From positions 1 through 16,760 of the forward strand of contig JBFYSV010000162.1 of the NCBI GenBank assembly GCA_041301185.1: a DNA stretch of 16,760 nucleotides, read 5' to 3'. Source of the stretch: JAQBDA01 sp041301185. GTDB taxonomy: Bacteria; Chloroflexota; Anaerolineae; Anaerolineales; UBA4823. Positions 5,779 to 13,482 of this stretch are shown piece after piece. The notes under the pieces were generated by a model that worked only from the letters and a program-made list of their open reading frames with translations, was not told the DNA's origin and did not search any database. How positions within the stretch are numbered: the first letter of the stretch is position 1; the number at the start of each line of letters is the position of its first letter. Both the position numbers and the translations under genes were made by a program.

Positions 5779-7769
5779 TTGTCTGGTGTATCCTTGTAAA
5801 CATCGATCGAGACCGTCACCCAGGTGCCACGCTCTGGTTCTGAGGCAATCAATAATTCACCTGCAATAGCACGTGCCCTTTCCTGCATGTTTCTCAAACC
5901 CATGCCGGTATGCTTTGTTGAGGTATCGAAGCCTACGCCGTCATCTTTGATGCTCAATTTGATCACGCCTTGATCTTCTTCGACAAGCACCCAGACCGAT
6001 TCTGCCATGGCATGCCTCAAAGAATTGTTAAGGGCTTCCTGAGCAATGTTGAAGAGCTCATCCTCGATTTTTTGCGGTAAATCTTTGAAATCTCCCAGGG
6101 TAATCAATTGTGCATCGATATTTGATCGCCTTTCGACTGTATCCAGGCGCTGCTGGATGGCGTTGACGAGACCTTCTTCTAAGGCAGAAGGACGCAACTG
6201 GTGTAAGAGCAGGCGCATTTCTCTTAATGCTTGCTGCCCCACCGCTCCTAAACGATGGAAAGCCCCAGCAGGGTCGTCCAGAGTACCCTGGCGAGCCATG
6301 CTCTCCCAGCCGCTGCTGAGTAAAGTCAGGCTGTATATCGATTGGGTCACAGAATCGTGCAGCTCGCGAGCCAAACGCTGTCTTTCGGCGTCAACTGCCG
6401 CCAGTCGCGCCTGTTCCGTCAAGCGATCATTTTCGATTGCTACAGCGATATCTGTGGCAATTGTCTCCGCAAGGTCAATTTCATTCTTTTCAAATGTAGA
6501 ACCACTTTCATCCTTTGCCAGGATAAGTGACCCCAGAACAATCCCCCGAGATATTAAAGGGACGATAAGGCAGGAAAGTAGATTATTCTTCCGGACATAT
6601 TCGCGCACCGATTCTGGAATAGGCATGGATTGCAGGTTAGCAATGACCCGGGGTTTTCCTACAGTTTGTATCGATTGAAGTATAAACGAGTCTATGAGCG
6701 TGGATTCTGCCCTGGCGACTGAGATCGTCCCGCTTGATCGTTCAAAGCCAATCAGCCCTGTTAGCCGTGTAGAATCGTTCTCTTGCAGGGCGATGAACGT
6801 GAGCCTCGTTTCAAGCAGGTCGTTTACCGTATTACAGACAGCTTCGAGCGCCTGAGGGAGCTCTCGTTTCGCCGCGATTGTCTTCGAAATGTGGTGAAGT
6901 GCAGATAACTCATTCAGGCGTTTAATGAGCTGGTTTTCGGCATGTTTCCGTTCGGTTATGTCCTCGTAGTGCACAAGTATCAGATCCGGAGGTACATAAG
7001 CATACTTAACGGACAAATTTCCGGTCTCTCCGGTAGATCTGTAGGTATAAACAAGCTCTCGTTCTATTGGTTTTTTTTCCCTCAAGCATGAAAACATATC
7101 CTCGACAATGTCATGCTGATCCTGGAAGTAATTTCGGGCATTCACTCCTATAAGATCGGCTATATTGGTACGGGCAATCGCAGCCGCGGCTTGATTGTAA
7201 TCTACCAGGATCAGATTATCTTCCCTCCGCTTCCAGGTGGTCGTCGGAATAGGGATTCCCTGGTATTGGGCACGCAGTGAGGCTTCGCTATCTTGAAGAG
7301 CGAGTTGAGCTTGCTCGCGCAGGAGGATTTCTTTTTGCAGGATTGAATTGGTATCAAGCAATTCTGAATGAAGCCTGGAAATCGTCAAATGCGTCTTAAT
7401 CCGTGCCAGTATTTCTTCTGCGTGGTAAGGTTTATTGATGTAATCTACCCCTCCAACTTCAAAACCCCTGATTTTATCCAGGACCTCACCCCTTGCGCTG
7501 ATGAAAAGGACCGGGATTTTCTGGGTGGTGGGGTTGAGCTTCAATTGGGTGCAAACCTGGTAACCATCCATGTCAGACATTTGGATGTCTAACAAGATCA
7601 GGTCAGGGGGTTCAGCCGAGGCCAGCATTAAGGCGGTATGCCCATCGCGGGCGCTCCGTACCTCATACCCATTTTCAGTTAAAAGATTTGAGAGCAGGCG
7701 TAGACCTGGCAGGTTGTCATCGACAATGAGGATATCGCCCTTATTGTCGCCTGGTATCGTCTGAATCAT
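5775..7769 (-). CDS. Receiver–PAS–GAF sensor histidine kinase (HisKA_3)
   Basis: A 664-aa soluble kinase with no membrane segment. In order: a receiver domain (11-128) with Asp17/Asp18 and phospho-acceptor Asp61 in LILLDIQM; a coiled-coil-like stretch (130-165); a PAS domain (about 160-275, ending in EDITER); a GAF domain (about 293-449); a HisKA_3 dimerisation helix with His471 in ELHDSV; and an ATPase domain (about 565-657) with NNSLRH and DDGVGF. It should phosphorylate the NarL-type regulator encoded directly downstream. The N-terminal receiver can itself accept phosphate, probably from the hybrid kinase upstream. Start ATG 7769 has GGAG four to five bases before it and lies inside the 3' end of the hybrid kinase gene (29-bp overlap). 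The signals sensed by PAS and GAF are unknown. Confidence 0.93.
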   Translation of the reverse strand: MIQTIPGDNKGDILIVDDNLPGLRLLSNLLTENGYEVRSARDGHTALMLASAEPPDLILLDIQMSDMDGYQVCTQLKLNPTTQKIPVLFISARGEVLDKIRGFEVGGVDYINKPYHAEEILARIKTHLTISRLHSELLDTNSILQKEILLREQAQLALQDSEASLRAQYQGIPIPTTTWKRREDNLILVDYNQAAAAIARTNIADLIGVNARNYFQDQHDIVEDMFSCLREKKPIERELVYTYRSTGETGNLSVKYAYVPPDLILVHYEDITERKHAENQLIKRLNELSALHHISKTIAAKRELPQALEAVCNTVNDLLETRLTFIALQENDSTRLTGLIGFERSSGTISVARAESTLIDSFILQSIQTVGKPRVIANLQSMPIPESVREYVRKNNLLSCLIVPLISRGIVLGSLILAKDESGSTFEKNEIDLAETIATDIAVAIENDRLTEQARLAAVDAERQRLARELHDSVTQSIYSLTLLSSGWESMARQGTLDDPAGAFHRLGAVGQQALREMRLLLHQLRPSALEEGLVNAIQQRLDTVERRSNIDAQLITLGDFKDLPQKIEDELFNIAQEALNNSLRHAMAESVWVLVEEDQGVIKLSIKDDGVGFDTSTKHTGMGLRNMQERARAIAGELLIASEPERGTWVTVSIDVYKDTPDK

Positions 7770-10008
7770 CTCGCTCCGTTAAGTCCAAAATCCGCTTGAA
7801 CTCATAATTGTCAACCATTGCTTGCAAAGCATTTGCCAGCAGGTGGTGACTCTCATCAAGCTGATCAATCAGGCTAAGCAGTTCCTGGGTTCTGCCGCGG
7901 GTAGCTGCCTGGCGTAGATTGGAAACCCAGCCGTCGGGTAGACCCTCGAGATCGTCCGGAGTTACTCTTTCACTTTCCGGAGCAGCCGATGGCTTCAGAT
8001 TCTCATAAGTAAATTTTAGATTGAGGTGTTTAGCTATCAGCGCGTAGATCTCAGCCTCCGAGAAGGGTTTGCGCAGGAAGTCATCAAAATCTGCCTCCAA
8101 CACCCTGGCACGCTCGTCTTCAAATGTGCTGGCTGTGACGGCAATAATCTTTGTAGCTGGCTCCTTGCTCTCTTTGATCAGTCTCGTTGCCTGGTATCCA
8201 TCAACTCCTGGCATTCGGATGTCCATCCAAATCAGGTTCGGATGCCAGCTTTGGTATATCTCAACTGCAGGCTGACCACTCTCAGCGGTTTGCACTTCAA
8301 AGCCAATGTTTTCGAGTATCTGCTGCAACAGAGCGCGGTTGTCCTGGCTGTCATCCACGACCAGAATCCGGTAGTGAGGTTGTCCCGGGACAAGCCCTGT
8401 GACCCGTTGCATGGGATGGTCCGGCTTGATTCGGTCCGCTGGAGCCAACTCTACAGGAATTACAAAGCTGAACTTTGAGCCTACGCCAACCTGGCTCTCG
8501 ACGCGGATCTCGCCACCCATCAAATGCACATACTGCTGGCTGATGGTCAGACCCAACCCGCTCCCTTCGCCAACTGCTTGCCCGCTCTTTGTTTGGACGA
8601 AAGCTTCAAATAAACGATCCATCTCGTCCGGGGCAATCCCGACGCCAGTGTCTTGAACTTCAAATTGCAGCTTGCAGCTTTCAAATTGTATTGTTTGGCT
8701 GTCAGGACGCTGCTGGCTGCTTATGGCAGGCTCATGGTCGTTGACCATTACCCGGAAAATCACTTCACCAGTCTGAGTGAACTTAATAGCGTTCCCTAAC
8801 AAATTGAGCAAGACCTGGCGCAGTTTGCGCTCATCCGTCCGGATGTAACGGGGCACATCCCCGGATCGCTCGAAGACGAGCTCTATGCCTTTATTGCCGG
8901 CTCGTTCGCGAAAGATGCTCTCCAAATTTACCAGGGTGCGGTGCAGGTCAAAGCTGGCTGGCTCAAACGAGGCGCGTCCGGCTTCGATCTTGGACATTTC
9001 GAGGACATCGTTGATCAGTTCCAGGAGGTGATCGCTGCTGCGATCGATCACCTCCAGCTTGGTTTTCTGGTTTTCTGTTGTTGCCGGGTCACGCATGAGC
9101 AGTTTTGTGAAGCCGAGGATGGCATTGAGAGGCGTGCGAAGCTCGTGGCTCATATTTGCGAGAAATATACTCTTAGCCCGGTTGGCGGATTCGGCTGTTT
9201 CCTTGGCTGCTTGCAATGCCCGATTGGCATTGGCGAGATCCTCCGTTCGTTTAATCACCCGCTGCTCTAATTCAACATTAAGGGCAGCAAGTTCGCGCTC
9301 GGTTTCGAGTACTTCGTTCGACAATGCCAGGCTCATCACCATAACAATCGCCACAAATCCAAATTGCAACAGGTAGATTGATGTGATCAATCCCTGATCC
9401 AGCAGGTTGTCATTGATGATTGATGCGGCAAAGATCATCAATGCCAATCCAAGAAACACCGCTTCTTGCCGTTCTCCCCTTCGGAATTGGAGAGCCAGGG
9501 CATATATGGAAAAAGAAAAGAAGGACAACCAGATAAGTGGGGTGTAATTACCCCAGGGGGTTAGCGCTACATCAGCGATGGTGATCTCTTCTCCCCAGGG
9601 GAGTGCTGCTGTAAAGTAGTCTGTCACATCAGTATATAGGTAAGTTGCCTGAGAGGTTATGTGCACCCCAATAAAAAACAATATTGGCGTGCTTAAGATC
9701 ACGAGAGCCAGGTATGGTTTCACTTTGGTGTAGAAAGCCACGAACCATAGGAAGAGCAGCTCTCCTAATAGGAGTCCCATCAACGACCACCGGTCGGCGG
9801 TAATGAACGCAGATGCTGACCGGTTGGCAACCGCCGGGTGCAGAAACATCTGGAAGAAATTCATGAAGCCGAAGGACAGGGCCGTCATGGCGAAGAGAAG
9901 GTGAACCGGATCCATTGGTCTGCGCCGAAGACCCACTAGAAAATGGAACAGGCTGGCATAAAAACAGATACCAGCGGCTACTCCTAGAGCGATTTGAATG
10001 CTATTCAT
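7741..10008 (-). CDS. Multi-pass membrane hybrid histidine kinase
   Basis: A 755-aa protein and first gene of the signalling operon. Residues 1-230 contain about seven hydrophobic helices (for example 4-27, 35-56, 76-93, 98-115, 153-175, 183-197, 211-230) and look like a membrane sensor domain. A coiled coil (232-278) leads to HisKA with His288 in SHELRTPLNA, then an ATPase domain with Asn406, DTGVGI and GSGLGL, then a receiver domain (about 546-662) with Asp552/Asp553, Asp596 in WMDIRMP and Lys647. The last 90 residues form a helical tail with no obvious phosphotransfer His; similar tails occur in cyanobacterial hybrid kinases. No Hpt protein is encoded nearby. An AAGGGA motif precedes ATG 10008 at short distance. 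Confidence 0.93.
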   Translation of the reverse strand: MNSIQIALGVAAGICFYASLFHFLVGLRRRPMDPVHLLFAMTALSFGFMNFFQMFLHPAVANRSASAFITADRWSLMGLLLGELLFLWFVAFYTKVKPYLALVILSTPILFFIGVHITSQATYLYTDVTDYFTAALPWGEEITIADVALTPWGNYTPLIWLSFFSFSIYALALQFRRGERQEAVFLGLALMIFAASIINDNLLDQGLITSIYLLQFGFVAIVMVMSLALSNEVLETERELAALNVELEQRVIKRTEDLANANRALQAAKETAESANRAKSIFLANMSHELRTPLNAILGFTKLLMRDPATTENQKTKLEVIDRSSDHLLELINDVLEMSKIEAGRASFEPASFDLHRTLVNLESIFRERAGNKGIELVFERSGDVPRYIRTDERKLRQVLLNLLGNAIKFTQTGEVIFRVMVNDHEPAISSQQRPDSQTIQFESCKLQFEVQDTGVGIAPDEMDRLFEAFVQTKSGQAVGEGSGLGLTISQQYVHLMGGEIRVESQVGVGSKFSFVIPVELAPADRIKPDHPMQRVTGLVPGQPHYRILVVDDSQDNRALLQQILENIGFEVQTAESGQPAVEIYQSWHPNLIWMDIRMPGVDGYQATRLIKESKEPATKIIAVTASTFEDERARVLEADFDDFLRKPFSEAEIYALIAKHLNLKFTYENLKPSAAPESERVTPDDLEGLPDGWVSNLRQAATRGRTQELLSLIDQLDESHHLLANALQAMVDNYEFKRILDLTERDDSDDTRRQ

Positions 10009-10133
10009 AAATCCCTTGCCTGAATGTATACAATTAGGGGCACCCTAGCAGACACAGGATCAATCATCTCTGAATTTTGCACAACTAGGCTCAGATTTTA
10101 GAATTCGCCGAACATATGATAACTATTTTGTTG

Positions 10134-10155
10134 GCTATAACTGCGAAATTATAGC
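10134..10155. repeat. Inverted repeat GCTATAA-N8-TTATAGC
   Basis: Perfect seven-base arms (10134-10140 and 10149-10155) separated by eight bases. Each arm carries a -10-like hexamer, TATAAC on + and TATAAT on -, so the element may be a pair of facing promoter boxes, an operator, or both. Confidence 0.55.
10148..10153 (-). promoter_or_regulatory. Candidate -10 box of the kinase operon
   Basis: The - strand reads TATAAT here. The bases at the -35 distance (about 10171-10176) do not resemble TTGACA but fall inside the 30-bp palindrome at 10166-10195. That is typical of a promoter needing an activator. It would give a leader of about 130 bases before ATG 10008. Confidence 0.4.
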
Positions 10156-10165
10156 ATTAAACCCA

Positions 10166-10195
10166 TTCACTTATACGTAATTATGCGTAGGTGAA
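10166..10195. repeat. Imperfect 30-bp palindrome, candidate regulator site
   Basis: The sequence runs from TTCAC to GTGAA. Eleven of fifteen base positions are symmetric as DNA, and fourteen of fifteen could pair as RNA if G-U is allowed. Its centre is about 40 bases upstream of the start predicted from the - strand TATAAT at 10148-10153, close to the position of activator sites overlapping -35. The NarL/LuxR regulator of the operon is the obvious candidate binder; this is inference. Confidence 0.45.
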
Positions 10196-10208
10196 CCTCT
10201 CTCAAATT

Positions 10209-10224
10209 GGAAGAAATTACTTCC
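10209..10224. repeat. Short inverted repeat GGAAG-N6-CTTCC
   Basis: Five-base perfect arms with an AT-rich centre, symmetric at 14 of 16 positions. It could be an operator half of the same system as the larger palindrome 14 bases away, or chance. Confidence 0.4.
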
Positions 10225-10280
10225 ACTATTGCGGGCACAAATTACTCCATATAGGCGATGTGTTTTCAAGTTACCACAGA

Positions 10281-10286
10281 TATAAT
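10281..10286 (+). promoter_or_regulatory. Candidate -10 box of the pseudo-receiver/glutaminase operon
   Basis: A perfect TATAAT 48 bases before ATG 10334. No good -35 hexamer is present at 16-18 bases, so it may be weak or activator-dependent. The inverted repeats lie 57 to 147 bases upstream of it. Confidence 0.4.
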
Positions 10287-10333
10287 TCGGGCAGAAAAAA
10301 ATCGACTCCAATAGGTAATTGATCGGCTGGATT

Positions 10334-10711
10334 ATGAATTCGCACAGACAAATCGCAGTTCTCGCACCCGAGCGAATGCTAAGTGCCTTCTCTGTGTTGA
10401 TTGATTCCGCGCCGAATCAAACCTTGCTGGCATCCTCCAATAACCTGGTGGGGTTGCGAGCAATTCTGGGCGAGAGAAAACCAGACGTTATTTTGGTATA
10501 TCTTGTTCAGGAGAGCGGATTGGATAGTGACAGGGATAGCTATGAAATTATCTCCCAGATAAAAGACATCTGGCCAGATGCCCTGTTATTGACCATTCTC
10601 AAATATGCATCACAATTGGAAAAGGCGAAAGAGATTGGATCTGATTTGGCTTTGGTGGAGGGTGTCAACGCCGAACGGCTATTGGCAGCGCTCGAAGGGA
10701 AATTTTTGTGA
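10334..10711 (+). CDS. Degenerate receiver-only protein (pseudo-receiver)
   Basis: A 125-aa protein with the length and layout of a lone receiver domain: the strand PDVILVYL at 50-57, and the C-terminal GSDLALVEG followed by AERLLAAL. The phospho-acceptor Asp is replaced by Tyr56 (six residues after the Pro of PDV, where the neighbouring regulator has Asp58). The N-terminal acidic pair is replaced by Ala-Pro, and the conserved Lys near 108 by Val-Glu. Only Thr87 of the active site remains, so phosphorylation is very unlikely. It has no output domain. It could act by protein binding, for example to the kinases encoded divergently or the glutaminase three bases downstream. TTG 10319 is an alternative start; ATG 10334 is preferred for fit to the fold. 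The fold call is by pattern only. Confidence 0.7.
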   Translation: MNSHRQIAVLAPERMLSAFSVLIDSAPNQTLLASSNNLVGLRAILGERKPDVILVYLVQESGLDSDRDSYEIISQIKDIWPDALLLTILKYASQLEKAKEIGSDLALVEGVNAERLLAALEGKFL

Positions 10712-10714
10712 AGT

Positions 10715-11773
10715 ATGGATATCCAAATTGATAGCGATGCAGATATTTTTCCAGTGTCCACTGGACATCTCCCGGTTGCCGCTCAGGTGCAGGCGCTTGT
10801 GGACGCAGCCTATGCGCGTTATTTAATCAATTCAGAGGGTGAACAGGCGGATTATTATCCAGCACTAGCCCGAGTTCCTGGAAACCTATTTGGCATCTGT
10901 GTTGCTGGAATCAACGGCACGCTGTATACCGCAGGGGACGTGTCGTTTCCTTTCACGATTATGAGCGTATCCAAGCCATTCGTGTTCGCCCTGGTATGCC
11001 AGGTGGTCGGCCCTGAGCAATCCCGCAAAAAACTGGGCGTGAATAGTACCGGGTTGCCATTCAATTCGATCCTTGCCATCGAGCAGGCCCCGAGCTGGTT
11101 GACGAATCCAATGGTAAATCCTGGCGCCATCGCGACAACCAGCCTGGTTCCAGGAGCAACCTATGAGGCAAAATGGCAGTTCATCCACCAGGGTCTGTCG
11201 CGTTTTGCCGGGCGGGAGCTGACCCTGAACGAGGAGGTGTATGCCTCTGCTTCTGCCAGCAACCAGCGCAATCAGGTCATTGCCCGGTTGCTAGCCAGCT
11301 ACGGAAGATTTTATGATGATCCGCTTGAGGCGGTTGACCTGTACACCCGGCAGTGCTCGCTGAATGTGACCACTATCGATCTGGCTGTGATGGCTGCCAC
11401 TTTGGCGGATGGTGGCGTTAACCCAATCACGAATGAACAGGTCATCCACCGTGAACTGTGTCCCCAGGTGCTGGCAGTGATGGCTACTGCCGGGTTATAT
11501 GAGAATTCTGGCGACTGGCTGTATGATGTCGGTCTGCCGGGGAAGAGCGGGGTGGGCGGCGGAATCATCACGGTTGCTCCGGGTAAGGGCGGGTTGGGTA
11601 CTTTCTCGCCGCGACTCGATCGCGCCGGAAACAGCATCCGGGGGCAGCTGGTAACAAAGTTTCTATCCGCTCGCCTGGGATTGAATATTTTTGCTTCTTT
11701 ACCCCATAGCGAAGTTAATCGACATGGCGAAAGTAAACCAAACCAACAGCTTAAAGCAGAAACAGGAGAATGA
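10715..11773 (+). CDS. glsA: Glutaminase (serine-dependent, YbaS-like)
   Basis: A 352-aa glutaminase that hydrolyses glutamine to glutamate and ammonia in the cytoplasm. It aligns by eye along its length with E. coli YbaS. Visible motifs are SVSK (catalytic Ser84 and Lys87), NPMVNPGAIATTSL (131-144), LYTRQCS (209-215), LADGGVNP (230-237) and GLPGKSGVGGGI (273-284). The C-terminus adds about 20 residues beyond YbaS, ending in a polar tail rich in Lys and Gln. No signal peptide is seen. The start lies three bases after the pseudo-receiver stop, and the nearest GAAGGGA is too far for a good ribosome site, so coupling is likely. With the transporter that follows six bases later it may form a glutamine-use or acid-response pair, as ybaS-ybaT does in E. 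coli; this is inference. Confidence 0.95.
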   Translation: MDIQIDSDADIFPVSTGHLPVAAQVQALVDAAYARYLINSEGEQADYYPALARVPGNLFGICVAGINGTLYTAGDVSFPFTIMSVSKPFVFALVCQVVGPEQSRKKLGVNSTGLPFNSILAIEQAPSWLTNPMVNPGAIATTSLVPGATYEAKWQFIHQGLSRFAGRELTLNEEVYASASASNQRNQVIARLLASYGRFYDDPLEAVDLYTRQCSLNVTTIDLAVMAATLADGGVNPITNEQVIHRELCPQVLAVMATAGLYENSGDWLYDVGLPGKSGVGGGIITVAPGKGGLGTFSPRLDRAGNSIRGQLVTKFLSARLGLNIFASLPHSEVNRHGESKPNQQLKAETGE

Positions 11774-11779
11774 CCCTTT

Positions 11780-13450
11780 ATGACCACAAAATCTGACGTG
11801 GAAAAAAGCGTCGCTGGTGCAGTTCAGGCGTCCTGGCTGCCGATGCTTATTATTGCCCTGGCGCAAATCCAGATGAGCTTCAACGTCAGCGCGTTGCCTG
11901 TCTCGATCGGTGGGATCGTTGAAGACTTCGACACATCGCCTTCCAGTGTAGGCTCAGCGTTGGTAGTCTACTCGTTGGCGGTGGCAGGGTTTGTGATGCT
12001 TGGCGCCAAACTCGGCAAGCTGATCGGTCCACGGCTGGCTTTTCAATTGGGTGCTGGCTTTCATGGGCTGGCAATGCTGGGAATGGTGTTCAGCACCAGC
12101 ACGGCAATGATGATCCAGATGCAAGCGGTTGCCGGGCTGGCAGCAGCAATGTTAGTGCCAACGCTAGTTATATTGATTGCAAACCACTATCACGGCGCTC
12201 AACAGTCGCAGTCCTTGGGCTTGCTTGGCGCGGCGCAGGCGATCGCAGGAGTGATCGCTTTTATGGTGATCGGCGTGTTGGGCAGCCTGGTATCGTGGCG
12301 ATGGGGGTTCGTACTCATTGTCATCATCTCAATCCTGGTTGTGCTGCTCAGCTTCCGGTTTAAACCGGTTGAACGGGACCGTGGAGTGAGGATAGACCTT
12401 GTCGGCGCAGCATTGGCAGCATCAGCCATCATATTGATCAGTATTGGCTTTAACAACATCACGGCCTGGGGCATGCTGATGGCAAATCCAGATGCGCCGT
12501 ATAGCATTCTGGGAATGTCGCTCTCGCCGATCATGATCATGGTCGGGATCTTTCTTGGGCAGGCGTTCTTTGCCTGGTCGAGAAAGCGGGTGGAGCAGAA
12601 AAGATCGCCGTTGCTCGCTTTGGAGGTGCTTGACTCGCCGCAAGAGCGAGCTGCGACGTATTCTCTATTCATCATTGCAGCGATTGGTCCGGCGATCAGC
12701 TTCCTCATCCCGCTTTATATCCAGATCGTCCAGGGACTTTCCAGCCTGGAGACAGCCATTGCAGTCGTTCCTTATTCCCTCGCCATATTCTTTGGCACTG
12801 CCACGGTGGTCCGTCTATTCGACCGGCTGAGCCCAAAGCAGATCGGCCGGTACGGGTTCATCATCGTATCTATTGGGTTAGTGATGTTGGCTTTCACAAT
12901 CAGCAACGATTGGGGCACTCCGCTGGTGATCCTCAGCTTGCTTGTGATAGGGGTTGCGGAGGGCGCCATCCTGACGCTGGTGTTCAATGTGCTCGTTTCG
13001 GCATCGCCTAAAACGCTGGCTGGAGACGTAGGCGCGCTGCGCGGCACGACCAACAACCTGGCTACAGGGCTGGGAACTGCTCTTGCCAGCGTGATGGCAG
13101 TCAGCCTGTTGAGCATCATCATCACCAATAGCCTGATCAAAAGCCCGGTGATCACCGATGCGATCATCGAGGAGCAACTCTACCTTGAAAATATCGACTT
13201 CGTCAGCAACGATGATCTAGATGAGTTCTTGGAGGACACCGATCTCACCCCAATGCAAGAAGCCGAAGTAATAGACATTAATACAGAGGCGCGTCTGCGA
13301 GCTCTTAAGATTTCATTTCTGATACTTGCCAGCGTGGCCTTACTGGCTATTTTCCCGGCCGGGGGATTGCCAAACTATATCCCCGATGAGGTGCCTGCAG
13401 AAATCGCGCGAGACTCAAGCGTGGCCGAGATTGGCGAGGCATCAGCTTAG
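11780..13450 (+). CDS. MFS transporter, DHA2-like
   Basis: A 556-aa integral membrane protein with about 14 hydrophobic helices, typical of the DHA2 (drug:H+ antiporter-2) branch of the major facilitator superfamily. The loop between helices 2 and 3 has the MFS signature form GAKLGKLIGPR (75-85). Before the last helix there is a strongly acidic soluble loop (about 460-510) with ENIDFVSNDDLDEFLEDTD, longer than most MFS loops. The substrate cannot be read from sequence. DHA2 proteins usually export drugs or small organic compounds, but lying six bases after glsA and before two peptidase genes suggests that amino acids or peptides are possible. AGGAG 11 bases upstream may be the ribosome site. 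Confidence 0.9.
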   Translation: MTTKSDVEKSVAGAVQASWLPMLIIALAQIQMSFNVSALPVSIGGIVEDFDTSPSSVGSALVVYSLAVAGFVMLGAKLGKLIGPRLAFQLGAGFHGLAMLGMVFSTSTAMMIQMQAVAGLAAAMLVPTLVILIANHYHGAQQSQSLGLLGAAQAIAGVIAFMVIGVLGSLVSWRWGFVLIVIISILVVLLSFRFKPVERDRGVRIDLVGAALAASAIILISIGFNNITAWGMLMANPDAPYSILGMSLSPIMIMVGIFLGQAFFAWSRKRVEQKRSPLLALEVLDSPQERAATYSLFIIAAIGPAISFLIPLYIQIVQGLSSLETAIAVVPYSLAIFFGTATVVRLFDRLSPKQIGRYGFIIVSIGLVMLAFTISNDWGTPLVILSLLVIGVAEGAILTLVFNVLVSASPKTLAGDVGALRGTTNNLATGLGTALASVMAVSLLSIIITNSLIKSPVITDAIIEEQLYLENIDFVSNDDLDEFLEDTDLTPMQEAEVIDINTEARLRALKISFLILASVALLAIFPAGGLPNYIPDEVPAEIARDSSVAEIGEASA

Positions 13451-13482
13451 CTACATCAACAAAGAAAGGCGGATAAACTCAA

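Larger units (their letters stand above)
10009..10333. other. Divergent intergenic region with regulatory repeats
   Basis: This 325-bp AT-rich gap separates the - strand kinase operon from the + strand pseudo-receiver/glutaminase operon. It has no convincing ORF. It holds three inverted repeats (10134-10155, 10166-10195, 10209-10224) and -10-like boxes on both strands (10148-10153 -, 10281-10286 +), annotated separately. The crowding of symmetric elements suggests shared or mutual control of the two operons. Confidence 0.7.

Noticed and set aside
12199..12708. 169-codon - strand frame inside the transporter gene, and similar long antisense frames elsewhere.
   Set aside because: The transporter frame has clear MFS character, and the antisense frames show no domains or ribosome sites. 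They are shadows of coding bias.
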